A DNA stretch of 64,000 nt from Legionella quinlivanii (GTDB lineage Bacteria; Pseudomonadota; Gammaproteobacteria; Legionellales; Legionellaceae): positions 2,679,501 through 2,743,500 of the forward strand of contig NZ_UGOX01000001.1 of the NCBI RefSeq assembly GCF_900461555.1, given 5' to 3'. The stretch's first letter is position 1, and each line of letters begins with the position of its first letter. Both the position numbers and the translations under genes were made by a program. The notes under the pieces were generated by a model that worked only from the letters and a program-made list of their open reading frames with translations, made no database searches and was not told where the DNA came from. Positions 28,169-38,590 of the stretch are shown here, piece by piece.

Positions 28169-30778
28169 CTAGCCTTCCTTTTTGTCAAAATAACTTTGCT
28201 GTTCAAGACAATTCAGTTTTTGAGTATCAATTAATGTACAACTATTAAAAGTTGTTCCAAATAAATTAGAATGACTAAATTCGGACTCAATAAAACGACT
28301 TTGATCAAAAGTTGCCTGAAGCAGATTGGTCTTTTTAAAATCAACCCTCTTCATTTCACTGCCTGAAACTCGTAATTTCCTGGCGTTGCACTGAGTGAGC
28401 TCCGAATTAACCCAAATATTATCAGTGACTTGCATCGCTTCCATGCTACAGGCTAACCAGGAAATATTATCAAAATTGCCGCCAAGCAAAGCCGACTCTT
28501 TCAAATCTGTATTAATAAATTTCGTTTTGCTAACTATTGTATCAGCATTGGTGCGCCAGTTTTTCATATTGGAGTGGGCAATTCGGCTATTGATTATCGT
28601 GGTACCAGCAAAGGTTGCCTTCTCCAAATTACAATGTAAGAATCTGCTTTTCTCGAAATGGGAATTAGTCAGCTCCGAAGAGGTTAATTCGCAATAATCA
28701 AAGAGACAATTAGTCAGGTTACAATGTCTTATCACCGTTAGTTTGGCTTTCAATCGATTGATACTAATGCCTTTAAATTGGCTATGCCGACAATCTGTGT
28801 AAGACCAATCAGCCTCTGATAGCTCAATATGGTCAAAAATGCAGCGTTCTAAATGACTGTATTTCAAAATGGATTGATTTAAATCGCTGGATTTTAATGA
28901 ACTCTCAGTCATTATCAAACCCTCAGCGTTTAAGCGAGTTAATTTACACTGTTCAAAACTGGATTCGCTAATTTTTGCATAATAAAAATTGGCTTGTGGG
29001 AAGTTGCAGTTTTCAAGCTTGCAATCGGCCAATTCAGCTTTTGAAAAATTTGCAAGCCTTCCTTCCACATTGCAGAATAAGCTATCTTTGATATAAGCAG
29101 AAGTCAGATTTGCTTCCAGCAAAGCTGATTTGTCCAGTCGAGTGCCGATTAAAGTGACCTGCCCAAGATTAGCCTTATTTAATTTGGTATTGACTAATAA
29201 ACAATGGCTCAAATTACAGCCCGTCAAGTCAATTCCTGACAAATCCAGGTCAGATAGGTCAATACCGGCCAAATTTTCATATTTAAGATCTGTTTTTTCC
29301 TGATAAGCCCTGATAACATCGTCTCGCGTGTACATTGAAGGACTAGCTGTTTCAAGACGATATTGCGCCATTTTCCCAGTGGAATCGAGCATGCTGAGCC
29401 TTTTTTCCAGTATGACCGCTTCATCTAATAGTTGCTGTTTCTCCTTACTGGAGTGATTCCCATCAGCAATTTCTTCTTTATATTTGGAAATATACTCAAA
29501 TAATTGTCTGGTCGCATGAGGAGATGGCTGCGCTTTATTCAATGTGGAATCTTTAGGAATCTGACTCGAAAACGCTTTCGCAGCAGTCATTTTGGCCCCT
29601 GGAGATAATCCGCTCAAAAGAGTATTTAGCTGCACGCGAAGCTTTGTTGTTTCAGGATCCTCCTCTTTCTGAATACGTATCTTTTTTAATTGTTCTCCGA
29701 GCTCATCCGCAATACCCGGCTGTGGAGGTCTTATTTCTTTAGGTGGAGAGGCATGAACAGGAAGTTCGATAGCCGGATTTTTTAATCGACTGAAATAAAA
29801 ATCAGGCGTTTTTTTCGGTTCATCAAGTGCTTCGTGAACACTATGAAGGAAGCTAGGCTTTTTACCCTGAATCAAATCAATCTGCCCATGCCAGATTAAA
29901 ATTCCTTTCTCGAACTCGGGTATAAACCATACCGTATCGAGATTAAGAGAAATTTCCTCAAGTTTAGCTTCTGGATTTTGATATTGGTAAAAACAGCGGA
30001 TACGCATACCGGGCAGATTGCCAGTCAGCAATTTTTTACCTGGATGCATATTTTTTATCATGAAGCTTTCATTCCCTTTGAAATACCCCTCACGCTGCTG
30101 ATCGGGAAGCGCACGATTAAAATAAGTCCAGTCGATATTCTTGGGATAAAACGGCCGGTCGTTTTCATACCAATCCCGATCAAAGGTTCCCAACTTTGAA
30201 TTATTGATCTTTGAATCAGGTGAATACGGTAGAAGCAAAGCCGGTAACGGCTTGTCTGCCTCATCTAAAAGCTGGGTATCAGGCATTTCTATATTGGGTA
30301 ATTCATTGGACTTTTCAGCGTTAGGGGAACTCCTGTCCCCTTTCCCTCTGGGGTTGTAAATGTTGCCTTCCCCACCAAATGCATTTTCGTAGGATAAGGG
30401 CATCGTTTGAAATACAGCGGGTTGTGATGCTTGCTTAACCAAGCCATTGATGATCCAGTAACGATCACCAAAAATTAGTAACTTCTTCTCAAAAGAGTCG
30501 AGAATCACTTCTACTTCAGAACGACGTGTCTCAGGATTATAAGCAAAGCAACTGCCCTTCACAAAATACTCGGCCCTAAGCTTTGGAAGATAGAAATCGA
30601 GCATTTCATTGTCTGAAAAATTCTTTTTAACAATGGTCCAGAACTCCTGAAAGCTCAGGAATACTTTGGGTTGGCTGAAAGAAAACATAGCCATCAGAGT
30701 CACAGCCAGCTTATCTTTATTCTCACGACGATAAAAAACAGGGATTAATGTGTGAGTTGGATCACGTAGTATTTGCAT
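28169..30778 (-). CDS. DUF2169 domain protein fused to pentapeptide repeats
   Basis: 869 aa. The N-terminal ~340 residues match DUF2169, a T6SS accessory domain proposed to act as an effector adaptor. Typical pieces are PLSYENAFGGEGN..NPRGKG, GTFDRDWYENDRPFYPKNIDW and LTGNLPGMRIRCF. A charged linker at about 345-480 precedes a long run of pentapeptide repeats from about 500 to the end (NLAGIDLSDLDLSGIDLTG). Ten nucleotides after tssA. The fusion of adaptor and beta-helix suggests that it sits at or near the spike; function not proven. Confidence 0.88.
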   Translation of the reverse strand: MQILRDPTHTLIPVFYRRENKDKLAVTLMAMFSFSQPKVFLSFQEFWTIVKKNFSDNEMLDFYLPKLRAEYFVKGSCFAYNPETRRSEVEVILDSFEKKLLIFGDRYWIINGLVKQASQPAVFQTMPLSYENAFGGEGNIYNPRGKGDRSSPNAEKSNELPNIEMPDTQLLDEADKPLPALLLPYSPDSKINNSKLGTFDRDWYENDRPFYPKNIDWTYFNRALPDQQREGYFKGNESFMIKNMHPGKKLLTGNLPGMRIRCFYQYQNPEAKLEEISLNLDTVWFIPEFEKGILIWHGQIDLIQGKKPSFLHSVHEALDEPKKTPDFYFSRLKNPAIELPVHASPPKEIRPPQPGIADELGEQLKKIRIQKEEDPETTKLRVQLNTLLSGLSPGAKMTAAKAFSSQIPKDSTLNKAQPSPHATRQLFEYISKYKEEIADGNHSSKEKQQLLDEAVILEKRLSMLDSTGKMAQYRLETASPSMYTRDDVIRAYQEKTDLKYENLAGIDLSDLDLSGIDLTGCNLSHCLLVNTKLNKANLGQVTLIGTRLDKSALLEANLTSAYIKDSLFCNVEGRLANFSKAELADCKLENCNFPQANFYYAKISESSFEQCKLTRLNAEGLIMTESSLKSSDLNQSILKYSHLERCIFDHIELSEADWSYTDCRHSQFKGISINRLKAKLTVIRHCNLTNCLFDYCELTSSELTNSHFEKSRFLHCNLEKATFAGTTIINSRIAHSNMKNWRTNADTIVSKTKFINTDLKESALLGGNFDNISWLACSMEAMQVTDNIWVNSELTQCNARKLRVSGSEMKRVDFKKTNLLQATFDQSRFIESEFSHSNLFGTTFNSCTLIDTQKLNCLEQQSYFDKKEG

Positions 30779-30787
30779 TGCACTCTT

Positions 30788-32308
30788 TTAAAGTTTACTT
30801 AATTCCAATACCATTTTTGAGTCAATTCGAGCGACTCTATGAATAACCTGTTCAAATAAATCATCACTGATTTTATTTCTTATAGACTTCATTCCCCGAT
30901 ATACCAGACTCAGGGCATCCAATGTTAAAACAGAATCCCATGTTCCCAACTGATGTTTGTCGATAATTTCAAGAATGAATAATAAATAAGGTCTGATAAT
31001 TGTTCGATTTCCTGCTTTTAGTAACTCTTCGCAGATTGCCATATAAGCAGTCAACCGCACACGCTCGGAAACCGCTTGCTTGTTTATCTGTTCCAGCTGA
31101 ACAATTTCGAGTTCTATATTTTTTCTGCTGAATGCTTTACTAAGACTTTTAATTTCATCGATTTGTTGTTGTTCAGCCAATGACAAATGACTCATTCGAT
31201 CAGTAAAACTCATGGAGCTCGTTGTTCTTAACTCATTTAGCTGATCTTGCGCCCAATCACTGAGAAAGGCGCTGTTATTATTGAATTTTAATTTCTCAAT
31301 GCCAGGAAAGCGCTGGAGAAACTGAATGAACTCACGTTTAACCACCGCGAATGCCTCTTCGTAACGCTCGCCAAGCTTTTTCAACATATCAAGACTAAGA
31401 ATTTGCAGATCAAGCCAGAACGGCTCATCAGGAATAATTTCTTCGACCAATCTTAAAACTTCGAGAGGGTCATGCCCATCCTGAATCGTATTAATTCTTT
31501 TTACACTAAAAAAATCGGGGGGTGAAATGCCGGTTACACCGTCTTCAACGTCTGGAAGTACGGCAATACTTCCCCAGGCAGCGAGCCGATTTAAATAATA
31601 GGGATAAGGGAGGGTCAAATCCGCTTTCATCAAATCGCGGGCTCCCCGAGTCAAGGTCAGAAAGCCTTGCTCAAGCGGCAAATTCTCATCTTGCTGAATG
31701 GTTTTGACGCTATCTTCCAACTTGACAGGTTTTTCCTCTTTTTGAGGTGCAACCATTTTAAAATCCAATTGGCGAAGGTACTCATTCAGCGTAGCTATCA
31801 GATTGTTGAACGCCTCAAACTCAAGTTCCCGATCTTTCAGAAAGTCTCTGATTTCATTAAAATATTTGACCGATTGCTGAATGTCCTTAACGTTGTCGAC
31901 AGGCTTAATATATTGAATGTAATTAAAACACTGGGAAGCATACCAGTTTAAGAAATTAACCTTAACACGAGGTCGGTCCTGAGGATGGGAACTATCCCAA
32001 TATCGCTCCAGCATATTGGTCAGAACATTCGCTCCAACTTTAAGACCTGGATATTGGTACTGATGAAAAAGAGCATAGGCAAGGTAACATGCAACCTGAA
32101 AATCCTTGGATTTTTCAATCAGCAAATAAAGTGAATTGTTGCTGACCGTATTCCACTCAATGCCGCTGGACTGGCCTGCTCGTGATAGTTTTTGCATTTC
32201 ATTACGCAGGCTGATGTATTTGTCATCGTCCTGGCAGTTTGCCCCGGCAGGTTCACTATCTGTGATAGGCTTGGCAACTAATCCAGCGATTTGATCAAGT
32301 TCAAGCAT
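30788..32308 (-). CDS. tssA: T6SS protein TssA (ImpA family)
   Basis: 506-aa cap/priming protein that coordinates tail assembly. The N-terminal ImpA domain is clear (EPAGANCQDDDKYISLRNEM, then WNTVSNNSLYLLIEKSKDFQ and the conserved VACYLAYAL). The C-terminal part is an alpha-helical extension without a hydrophobic anchor. ATG 32308 lies 1 nt beyond the tssM stop. The C-terminal ~250 residues are less conserved and set the TssA subtype, which I cannot assign. Confidence 0.9.
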   Translation of the reverse strand: MLELDQIAGLVAKPITDSEPAGANCQDDDKYISLRNEMQKLSRAGQSSGIEWNTVSNNSLYLLIEKSKDFQVACYLAYALFHQYQYPGLKVGANVLTNMLERYWDSSHPQDRPRVKVNFLNWYASQCFNYIQYIKPVDNVKDIQQSVKYFNEIRDFLKDRELEFEAFNNLIATLNEYLRQLDFKMVAPQKEEKPVKLEDSVKTIQQDENLPLEQGFLTLTRGARDLMKADLTLPYPYYLNRLAAWGSIAVLPDVEDGVTGISPPDFFSVKRINTIQDGHDPLEVLRLVEEIIPDEPFWLDLQILSLDMLKKLGERYEEAFAVVKREFIQFLQRFPGIEKLKFNNNSAFLSDWAQDQLNELRTTSSMSFTDRMSHLSLAEQQQIDEIKSLSKAFSRKNIELEIVQLEQINKQAVSERVRLTAYMAICEELLKAGNRTIIRPYLLFILEIIDKHQLGTWDSVLTLDALSLVYRGMKSIRNKISDDLFEQVIHRVARIDSKMVLELSKL

Positions 32309-32309
32309 A

Positions 32310-35300
32310 TTATGACTCTTGTTCCCAACAATCAGTAATTACACGCGGCACTTTCACCACTTGATCCAACTTCACCTTATCAACCTTGATTTGTTTCAGG
32401 GCGGCCAAATATTGTCCAATTTGCCAGGTGACGTCGTCTGCTCCGCTTAAACTGTAGTAAACATGTATGGCATTGATCCGATTAGCCCTCAAATATTTCG
32501 CCTGATCCGGAAATAAGCTTACAGGATAAGTTACTATGCCTTTACTATAATCCTGCAAAAATCTAAGGAAACCGTCATTACCCGCGTATTGAATAGTTAA
32601 GGTTGCCGCAGGGAAATAGATATCGATTTCAACCGGTCCACAAGACTCCAAAGTCCATTTGCGAATTGTTCTTTGGGATGGATAGTTGAAGTTTTCCAGA
32701 GAAACCATATCATCATTGCATTTGACATTCAGTACTGTTTTATAAGGTAAAGCGGTTGATCCCAGTTGTAAATTAACTGGTTTGGCTCTGATGGTAATAT
32801 CAGTGGGCAGTTTCGCATCCAGCTCTTTCTTGATTTTAACCAGGCTGTTATCACCCGTATCGAGATTTAATCCTGACTTCAGGAATTGGTAGTACTCCAC
32901 TGAGAGAGGAAACTTATGTTTTAATACATAAATGGGTACGAAGTTGTTGCCTACCTGCTTGATAAACGGTTTAGTGTATTTTTCATGGAAGGCATAGACT
33001 ACACCGGCTTTACCAAACAGCAGATCGTTTAAGTCTTCCCCCTCAATTGTGGCTGTTCGCAAATAGACTTCATCCAGCCATTTTTGCTGAATATAACATG
33101 ACGCATAGCGATTGGTATAATCAATATAAAAATCAAGAGGGCCACGCATCAATACCCAGAACGCATTGGTTTCATCCAGCTGATCATAATGATCGAGGGT
33201 ACGACGAATGCCAAGTAATGCTTGATAAGCCTGAATTACATTAGAAGTATCCCGGCTGAGACTCGATTGGCTTTCATATAAACTCTTGGCGCTTGCATAG
33301 GCTTTAACCGATTGCACAAAAGGTTTGGCATACAATCTTCTCAATAAGCCACGGTAGGTAAGGAAGGCTTTGGCAGCATCAACCTGATTGTCAAAACTCA
33401 ACTTGTTACTGACTGCTTTAATTTCATCAGGCGAAGCATCGCTGGACACTGGCTGACTGGTCTGAGTTGTTTTTATTGTCTGCACAGGCTGATTGATTTG
33501 CGAAGGCCGTGCATTAAGTACCTCACCCCATTTTGCCAAGGTGTTAGACAGCTCTTTAAGCTGTACGCCTTCAGTGCTTTCATATTGGTAATTCAGCAAC
33601 CCCGCAAATTGATGAATCATCTCAATCCATCGCGGATTTTTAATGGACAACTTATGAGAAAATTCATTATTAATACGGTCCATCAAACTGAAATAAACTC
33701 CATTGGGAGTCATCATATTATCGAAGGTTTGATCCCATTCAAACTGATAAGCCAGGGTTCTCTGCCCTTTTGAAAAATCAAAGGAGAACTGTTCCCATTT
33801 ATTAACGCGATTTTCTTCATACCAGACTTTGAAATTACTTTCCTGACGAGAAATGTCAATATAAACAGGCAGTGCATATTCGATTTGCTCCAGCAATTGC
33901 TGAATTGCCAGATCACCCTGAATGGTGAAGGCAGGCTGAATATCATACTCCCGGATGCTAATACTTCCAGGCCAGAAATCATTAAGACCAATACTGTAAG
34001 CTCCTGGACGGGTATTCCCCCATTCCACCAGCCAGTGTAAATTGGAATTTAAATAACGGGAATCTTCCAGCCAGCGCAATAACTTTATCGATTCAAGGCG
34101 TAATCCCTCTGTATTTGAGTTCCAGTAAATATAATCTTTATATAAAACGCCAAACGCGTTTTGTATGTCTTCAGAAATATTGCTATAACCCAGATACCTG
34201 ATTTCAGGATTGGGCATACTCATCAGTGCCTGTCGATCAGAACCGCCCAATTTAGCCTGAACAGCATTTACCCGGGTTACCATATTTTGCACCAGATAAG
34301 CTTTCTGGCGATCTGTAACCGCATCGCCCTGACGCAGCAAGTTCAGAATTTTGCCATCCAGTATATCCAGGGCATGCGATTTAAATTGGGTGACGTATAG
34401 ATCACCAAAAAAATCATAAAGCCTGTCCAGCCCGCCTCGATATGGAAGAATTTTAATTTGCCACTGATTTTTAAAGCGATCTACGGCATTCATTAAAATA
34501 TGGAACTCATTGAATTCGACCAGATTTGCCTCGAGACTGGTTCCATAGACCTCTTCCGCAGGTAACAACTGAACCAAATCAAGCAAGCGTTTGGAGGTTT
34601 GAGTGTACACATAATACAAATAACCCGCCAACCCGAAACAGAGTAAATACCATAACCCAAGTCTTACATATTCACGACGTTGTTGTCTGGCCAGCTCATT
34701 CTTCAGCGGCATCATCGGGCACATTAGCCGCGTCTGAATTTTGTCAATTAAGTCATAGGCAAACGCCTGGTCTTCAATTCCTTTATTGACTATTGTTCCT
34801 GTCATGTAAACACCCAATAACACCGGGGATTCACTGTAGGAGGTTGCTGAAAAAAATATTTCGCTAAAGATGGTATACTGTTCTCTTAAGTCGGCAATAG
34901 ACAGCGGAAACCGATATACTTTGGAATCAAATTGTTTCTCGCGGTTAAACAGGATGATATCAATCACATCTTGTGCGCGCTCACTTAAATATTGGATAGG
35001 TTTGCTGGAAGAAGAATTGCGCATCGGATCATCGACCACATACCCCATTGCCTGATTAAGCATATTTTCAGGAACAATCTGCACATAGGAGTCAAATCCT
35101 TCCAGATGCTGGCATTCTGTAATAATAAAGAGAATTTGTTGACGATATCCGGTGATATTACTGACCTGGTTAATTCGGTCCCTTAGTGAGCGAGCATAAA
35201 AAGATAACTCCCCCTTATTACCCCCTGTTAAAAGAGAAGCAGGTATCTCCACTACGATTTGCTGGACAGCGGGTTGTTTCTTTTTACCCTTTCGGATTGT

Positions 35301-35831
35301 TTCAAGAAATGATTGCCATTGACGCTCAATTTTTCTGGGTGTATTGGTCTGAAGCAAAGTGTCATCTACATACCAAATGACATAATCTTCCAGGACTACT
35401 GCTTTGTTTCTTTGTAATTCGATATCATCGGTATCCCCCACACTAAAATGAGTATGGAGTTTGAAGACATTCATTTGTGAGGCTTTGGGACTGCCAAAAA
35501 ACAGAACCCAGGGCATATGCCAAAAACGCTTGACTCCTCCAGCCACTGAATTTTGATGAATATAGTTAACCGCGTTCTGCAGAGTCAGGCTTAATCCGCC
35601 AGTCTCCACCTTTTCACCTATGGCCTTTTGTTTCTCATTTTTACGATTTCTCCACCACTTCTCCAAGCCATAACTCATCGAGGTAAGCAGATAAAAAAGC
35701 AGTGATATCCCTATAAAAATCAGGGGGCCCATCCAGATTGGAAGATCATGCCCTACAACTAAAAGTGTAGATAAAAATCCAAAGACGAGGAGCGTAACCA
35801 TCCAGAATATTGTTTGCCCGATTAACCTCAT
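32310..35831 (-). CDS. tssM: T6SS membrane-complex protein TssM (IcmF)
   Basis: 1173-aa inner-membrane protein of the TssJLM complex. Two N-terminal membrane segments (about residues 7-27 and 32-53) are followed by a cytoplasmic domain. A third membrane segment at about 387-405 precedes the large periplasmic part that contacts TssJ. The site where the Walker A motif usually lies reads PWVLFFGSPKASQM (residues 107-120), with no Gly-Lys-Thr, so NTP binding there is probably lost. Between tssL and tssA. Confidence 0.93.
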   Translation of the reverse strand: MRLIGQTIFWMVTLLVFGFLSTLLVVGHDLPIWMGPLIFIGISLLFYLLTSMSYGLEKWWRNRKNEKQKAIGEKVETGGLSLTLQNAVNYIHQNSVAGGVKRFWHMPWVLFFGSPKASQMNVFKLHTHFSVGDTDDIELQRNKAVVLEDYVIWYVDDTLLQTNTPRKIERQWQSFLETIRKGKKKQPAVQQIVVEIPASLLTGGNKGELSFYARSLRDRINQVSNITGYRQQILFIITECQHLEGFDSYVQIVPENMLNQAMGYVVDDPMRNSSSSKPIQYLSERAQDVIDIILFNREKQFDSKVYRFPLSIADLREQYTIFSEIFFSATSYSESPVLLGVYMTGTIVNKGIEDQAFAYDLIDKIQTRLMCPMMPLKNELARQQRREYVRLGLWYLLCFGLAGYLYYVYTQTSKRLLDLVQLLPAEEVYGTSLEANLVEFNEFHILMNAVDRFKNQWQIKILPYRGGLDRLYDFFGDLYVTQFKSHALDILDGKILNLLRQGDAVTDRQKAYLVQNMVTRVNAVQAKLGGSDRQALMSMPNPEIRYLGYSNISEDIQNAFGVLYKDYIYWNSNTEGLRLESIKLLRWLEDSRYLNSNLHWLVEWGNTRPGAYSIGLNDFWPGSISIREYDIQPAFTIQGDLAIQQLLEQIEYALPVYIDISRQESNFKVWYEENRVNKWEQFSFDFSKGQRTLAYQFEWDQTFDNMMTPNGVYFSLMDRINNEFSHKLSIKNPRWIEMIHQFAGLLNYQYESTEGVQLKELSNTLAKWGEVLNARPSQINQPVQTIKTTQTSQPVSSDASPDEIKAVSNKLSFDNQVDAAKAFLTYRGLLRRLYAKPFVQSVKAYASAKSLYESQSSLSRDTSNVIQAYQALLGIRRTLDHYDQLDETNAFWVLMRGPLDFYIDYTNRYASCYIQQKWLDEVYLRTATIEGEDLNDLLFGKAGVVYAFHEKYTKPFIKQVGNNFVPIYVLKHKFPLSVEYYQFLKSGLNLDTGDNSLVKIKKELDAKLPTDITIRAKPVNLQLGSTALPYKTVLNVKCNDDMVSLENFNYPSQRTIRKWTLESCGPVEIDIYFPAATLTIQYAGNDGFLRFLQDYSKGIVTYPVSLFPDQAKYLRANRINAIHVYYSLSGADDVTWQIGQYLAALKQIKVDKVKLDQVVKVPRVITDCWEQES

Positions 35832-35843
35832 TTAATCTCTCGG

Positions 35844-36503
35844 TTATTTGATCATTTGTAAATAATTATCAACAGTGTTGTTGATAACAAAATAGAAAAA
35901 GAAATAAATCAACAGCAAGACAGGAATGGGTATCAGCCATAAGAACCATCGTTTCCAGGGCGAACGGCCCATTTGCATTTTTCCACCAACCTTGCATTCA
36001 TATCCATCAGGAAAGGCGATAAAGTGCTCTACGTTATCCACCATTTCATGATCCGGAGTAATATGTTCCAGCGCGTAGGCCTTGTATTTAATTAAATCCG
36101 GTTTATCCAGAGGACTGTGATATTCTCCTCTGAAGCCCAAGGTCAGACAGCGGTAAAAAATCCGGAACAGATCGACTTGTTTTGGCGGAATTTTAGATAA
36201 ATAAATAAAGAATTCCTTTCCTGCATCCGTTGTATTAAAAAACTCAGTTTGTAAAAAACGATGCTGCCACTCTTTTTTTCCTTCCCACATGGAGTTCTGG
36301 ACTAACTCATCAATCCATGCGACTACAGCAAATAAAGCCGTATTCACCTGATCTTTATCCAGTGAGCCACTACGATTTCGGATCTCCTTGATGCGGATAA
36401 GGACCTCCTCCCTAAACTCGTTAAAGCTTACCGTAGAGAACTCGCTGTCTTTTAATTCGCTCACATAGTGAAACAAATCATAAAATAATGATTGGAGATT
36501 CAA
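35844..36503 (-). CDS. tssL: T6SS membrane-complex protein TssL (DotU/IcmH)
   Basis: Inner-membrane partner of TssM. A cytoplasmic helical DotU domain with VVAWIDELVQNS, KEWQHRFLQTEFFNT and GEEF-like GKEFFIYLSK leads to FRCLTLGFRGEY. A single C-terminal membrane segment (WFLWLIPIPVLLLIYFFFYFV) follows. No peptidoglycan-binding OmpA domain. A TTG at 36503, one nt after the tssK stop with GGGAG 7 nt upstream, gives 219 aa and the family N-terminus MNLQSLF; the frame is also open to a TTG at 36521. Confidence 0.9.
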   Translation of the reverse strand: MNLQSLFYDLFHYVSELKDSEFSTVSFNEFREEVLIRIKEIRNRSGSLDKDQVNTALFAVVAWIDELVQNSMWEGKKEWQHRFLQTEFFNTTDAGKEFFIYLSKIPPKQVDLFRIFYRCLTLGFRGEYHSPLDKPDLIKYKAYALEHITPDHEMVDNVEHFIAFPDGYECKVGGKMQMGRSPWKRWFLWLIPIPVLLLIYFFFYFVINNTVDNYLQMIK

Positions 36504-36504
36504 T

Positions 36505-37893
36505 TTATGCTCCCACAGCAACTATATCAATGACAACATCGATTGGCGCTTTACCCATGTATAAGGCCACTTTTAATTCACGCTCTATCTTCAGCCACAT
36601 TGAAGACTGGTTATCAATTTTGTAATACAGACAGCTTGCGCCGCGAGGTATACCTTCAGGTGCAGCGCTCAATTTGGTAATGGGAACGCCGGGCAAAGCA
36701 TATTCAATATAAGTAACAATATCTGAGTAGGCGCAGAGTTTACTTGAATCTTTAACGACGTTCGCAACTTCTTCCTGATTATTTTCTGCATAAATAACCA
36801 GATAATATCTTCTCTCTGGTCGTATAAAATAAGGGCCCAAATCGGCATAATAATAGTTATGCTCTTTAGTCATCCTGTGAATTCGACCTGGATCAGCTAC
36901 GATCGTAATAATTAATTTTTGTAACAGAGTTCGTACCGCAGCAAAACATGCCGTTAGATTCTGGTGATTGTAATCGGGTAAAATGGTCGTATTTTGCTCG
37001 CTGCTGCTAAACAGATTGACCTCTGTACTAAAATAACTTAATTCACAGGCGATAGTTTCCAGCAAGGTAAATAAATGCCAGGGGTGCACATTACCCGTTT
37101 TTACATATTGCTTTAATACCGGCACACTCCGAAGCAGGGATCGCAAAGAAAACAAACGCCCAAAATTGGCCTTATCAATATGACTGGCATACCAGTCAAT
37201 TGGCAACTTAAACTTTTCAAGCTGACTGAGAACGCCCATCAGATTTTCAAGCATCGCTCTCATGCCGACAAACAGATTTTCTGCTGCGGCGATATTAACG
37301 CAGGAAGGAATGTACACCGGATTATTTTTAATTTCGTTATCAATACGTTTCAATTCAGCAATTTGTATTAATGTATAATTATGGGTATTTTCCAGTTCAA
37401 ATTCCCAGAATAACTTAACGACGAATTGTAAGGTTTTAAGCTGTGCCTGGGATTCCTGATGATAAAAATCGGCTGTTTCAACACCAGAAGCATAGCTGAT
37501 ATATCGGGTTGTGACTCCGGTCAGGTCTTCCAACTGATTAACAGGGGTCACATTCTTTTTGGACAAAGACAAATCCTTCACTCCCACATAGACTTTCATG
37601 GAGTCAGAATTGGCAGGCCAGTCTTTCAAAAATGAGCGCGGTAAAAAAACCGCGTTAGAATCCACCTCAACATATTCACCACCTGGAAGGAATAAGGCCA
37701 TTTTATCCACTTCAAAACGGCCATTCTTCAAGGCCTGATGGTTCAGTTTTAACTCGGCAAATCCCCAGAAATAAGGAGTTACATAGCGCATTACCTGATT
37801 TAATAAAAACTGTTGATGTAACTCAGAACATTGAAAATGTTGTGGTTGTAAAAAAAGTCCATGTTCCCAATCAACTGCTGTTTTCCAAACCAT
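36505..37893 (-). CDS. tssK: T6SS baseplate protein TssK
   Basis: 462-aa connector between baseplate and membrane complex. The N-terminus VDWEHGLFLQPQHFQ is the hallmark (W..G.fL.PqHFQ) of the TssK shell domain. The C-terminal part, with YYLVIYAENNQEEV and the RGASCLYYKID motif, is the TssL/M-binding head. It lies 12 nt after tssJ and is followed closely by tssL. Confidence 0.95.
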   Translation of the reverse strand: MVWKTAVDWEHGLFLQPQHFQCSELHQQFLLNQVMRYVTPYFWGFAELKLNHQALKNGRFEVDKMALFLPGGEYVEVDSNAVFLPRSFLKDWPANSDSMKVYVGVKDLSLSKKNVTPVNQLEDLTGVTTRYISYASGVETADFYHQESQAQLKTLQFVVKLFWEFELENTHNYTLIQIAELKRIDNEIKNNPVYIPSCVNIAAAENLFVGMRAMLENLMGVLSQLEKFKLPIDWYASHIDKANFGRLFSLRSLLRSVPVLKQYVKTGNVHPWHLFTLLETIACELSYFSTEVNLFSSSEQNTTILPDYNHQNLTACFAAVRTLLQKLIITIVADPGRIHRMTKEHNYYYADLGPYFIRPERRYYLVIYAENNQEEVANVVKDSSKLCAYSDIVTYIEYALPGVPITKLSAAPEGIPRGASCLYYKIDNQSSMWLKIERELKVALYMGKAPIDVVIDIVAVGA

Positions 37894-37905
37894 TTTTGGA
37901 TTATC

Positions 37906-38499
37906 CTATTTCAAAGATTCAGTGGTCGTTTCTTTTGAAGTGCTGTCGGTAAAATTAATTCCTTTCGCTCCAAGCATCAAACAGATTGCTATACGCCCCA
38001 TTTTACGATTCATTTCCCAGAAGGTTACGGGCTTCCAGTTTTCAAATACAGGGATTTCAAATACTCGCACCACCTGGTTCGGCACCAGATCATAATAACC
38101 GGCAACGACAATGATTCGTCTTGCACCAGCCAAACGGGGGAAGGTATATACTTTCTTGCTGCCAGGCGTTATAAACAGGGTATGCATATAGACTTGTTTG
38201 TCCCCTGCCTTGTTCTTGGAGTCTTCAGAATCATCAGCGCTGTCAAGCAGTTTGGCAATGGAATCAGAAGACATCAGCTGCTTTTGAACATCTTCAACCT
38301 TTTCTACCTGAATGATTACAAGCTTCAAGGTATGTTTCTGATCATTGTATAGATTAAGATCTTTACTAGCCTCAATACGCATGAGAATAGCATTGTCCTG
38401 ATAAGTATCTGCCAATTGGGGTTGTTTCGTATTGCCGCCCATTGTGCAGGCAGTTAGCAATACCACAGAGAGTAAACATATTTTCTTAAACACCGACAT
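37906..38499 (-). CDS. tssJ: T6SS outer-membrane lipoprotein TssJ
   Basis: 197-aa lipoprotein that anchors the TssLM complex to the outer membrane. Signal peptide with lipobox LLTAC, lipidated Cys18. The transthyretin-like beta domain has IRIEASKDLNLYNDQ-type strands and the family pieces HTLKLVIIQV and KKVYTFPRLAGARRIIVVAGYYDL. It also carries an acidic loop insert (residues ~85-105). It lies 91 nt downstream of clpV, the second largest gap of the cluster core. Confidence 0.9.
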   Translation of the reverse strand: MSVFKKICLLSVVLLTACTMGGNTKQPQLADTYQDNAILMRIEASKDLNLYNDQKHTLKLVIIQVEKVEDVQKQLMSSDSIAKLLDSADDSEDSKNKAGDKQVYMHTLFITPGSKKVYTFPRLAGARRIIVVAGYYDLVPNQVVRVFEIPVFENWKPVTFWEMNRKMGRIAICLMLGAKGINFTDSTSKETTTESLK

Positions 38500-38590
38500 T
38501 CCCTTTCTTATTATAATTATTTGCAGGTAATGCTAGACAACTCAATGATATCAATAGAATATCTGAAATAGCAAGCAACTTGCCTCCAGG

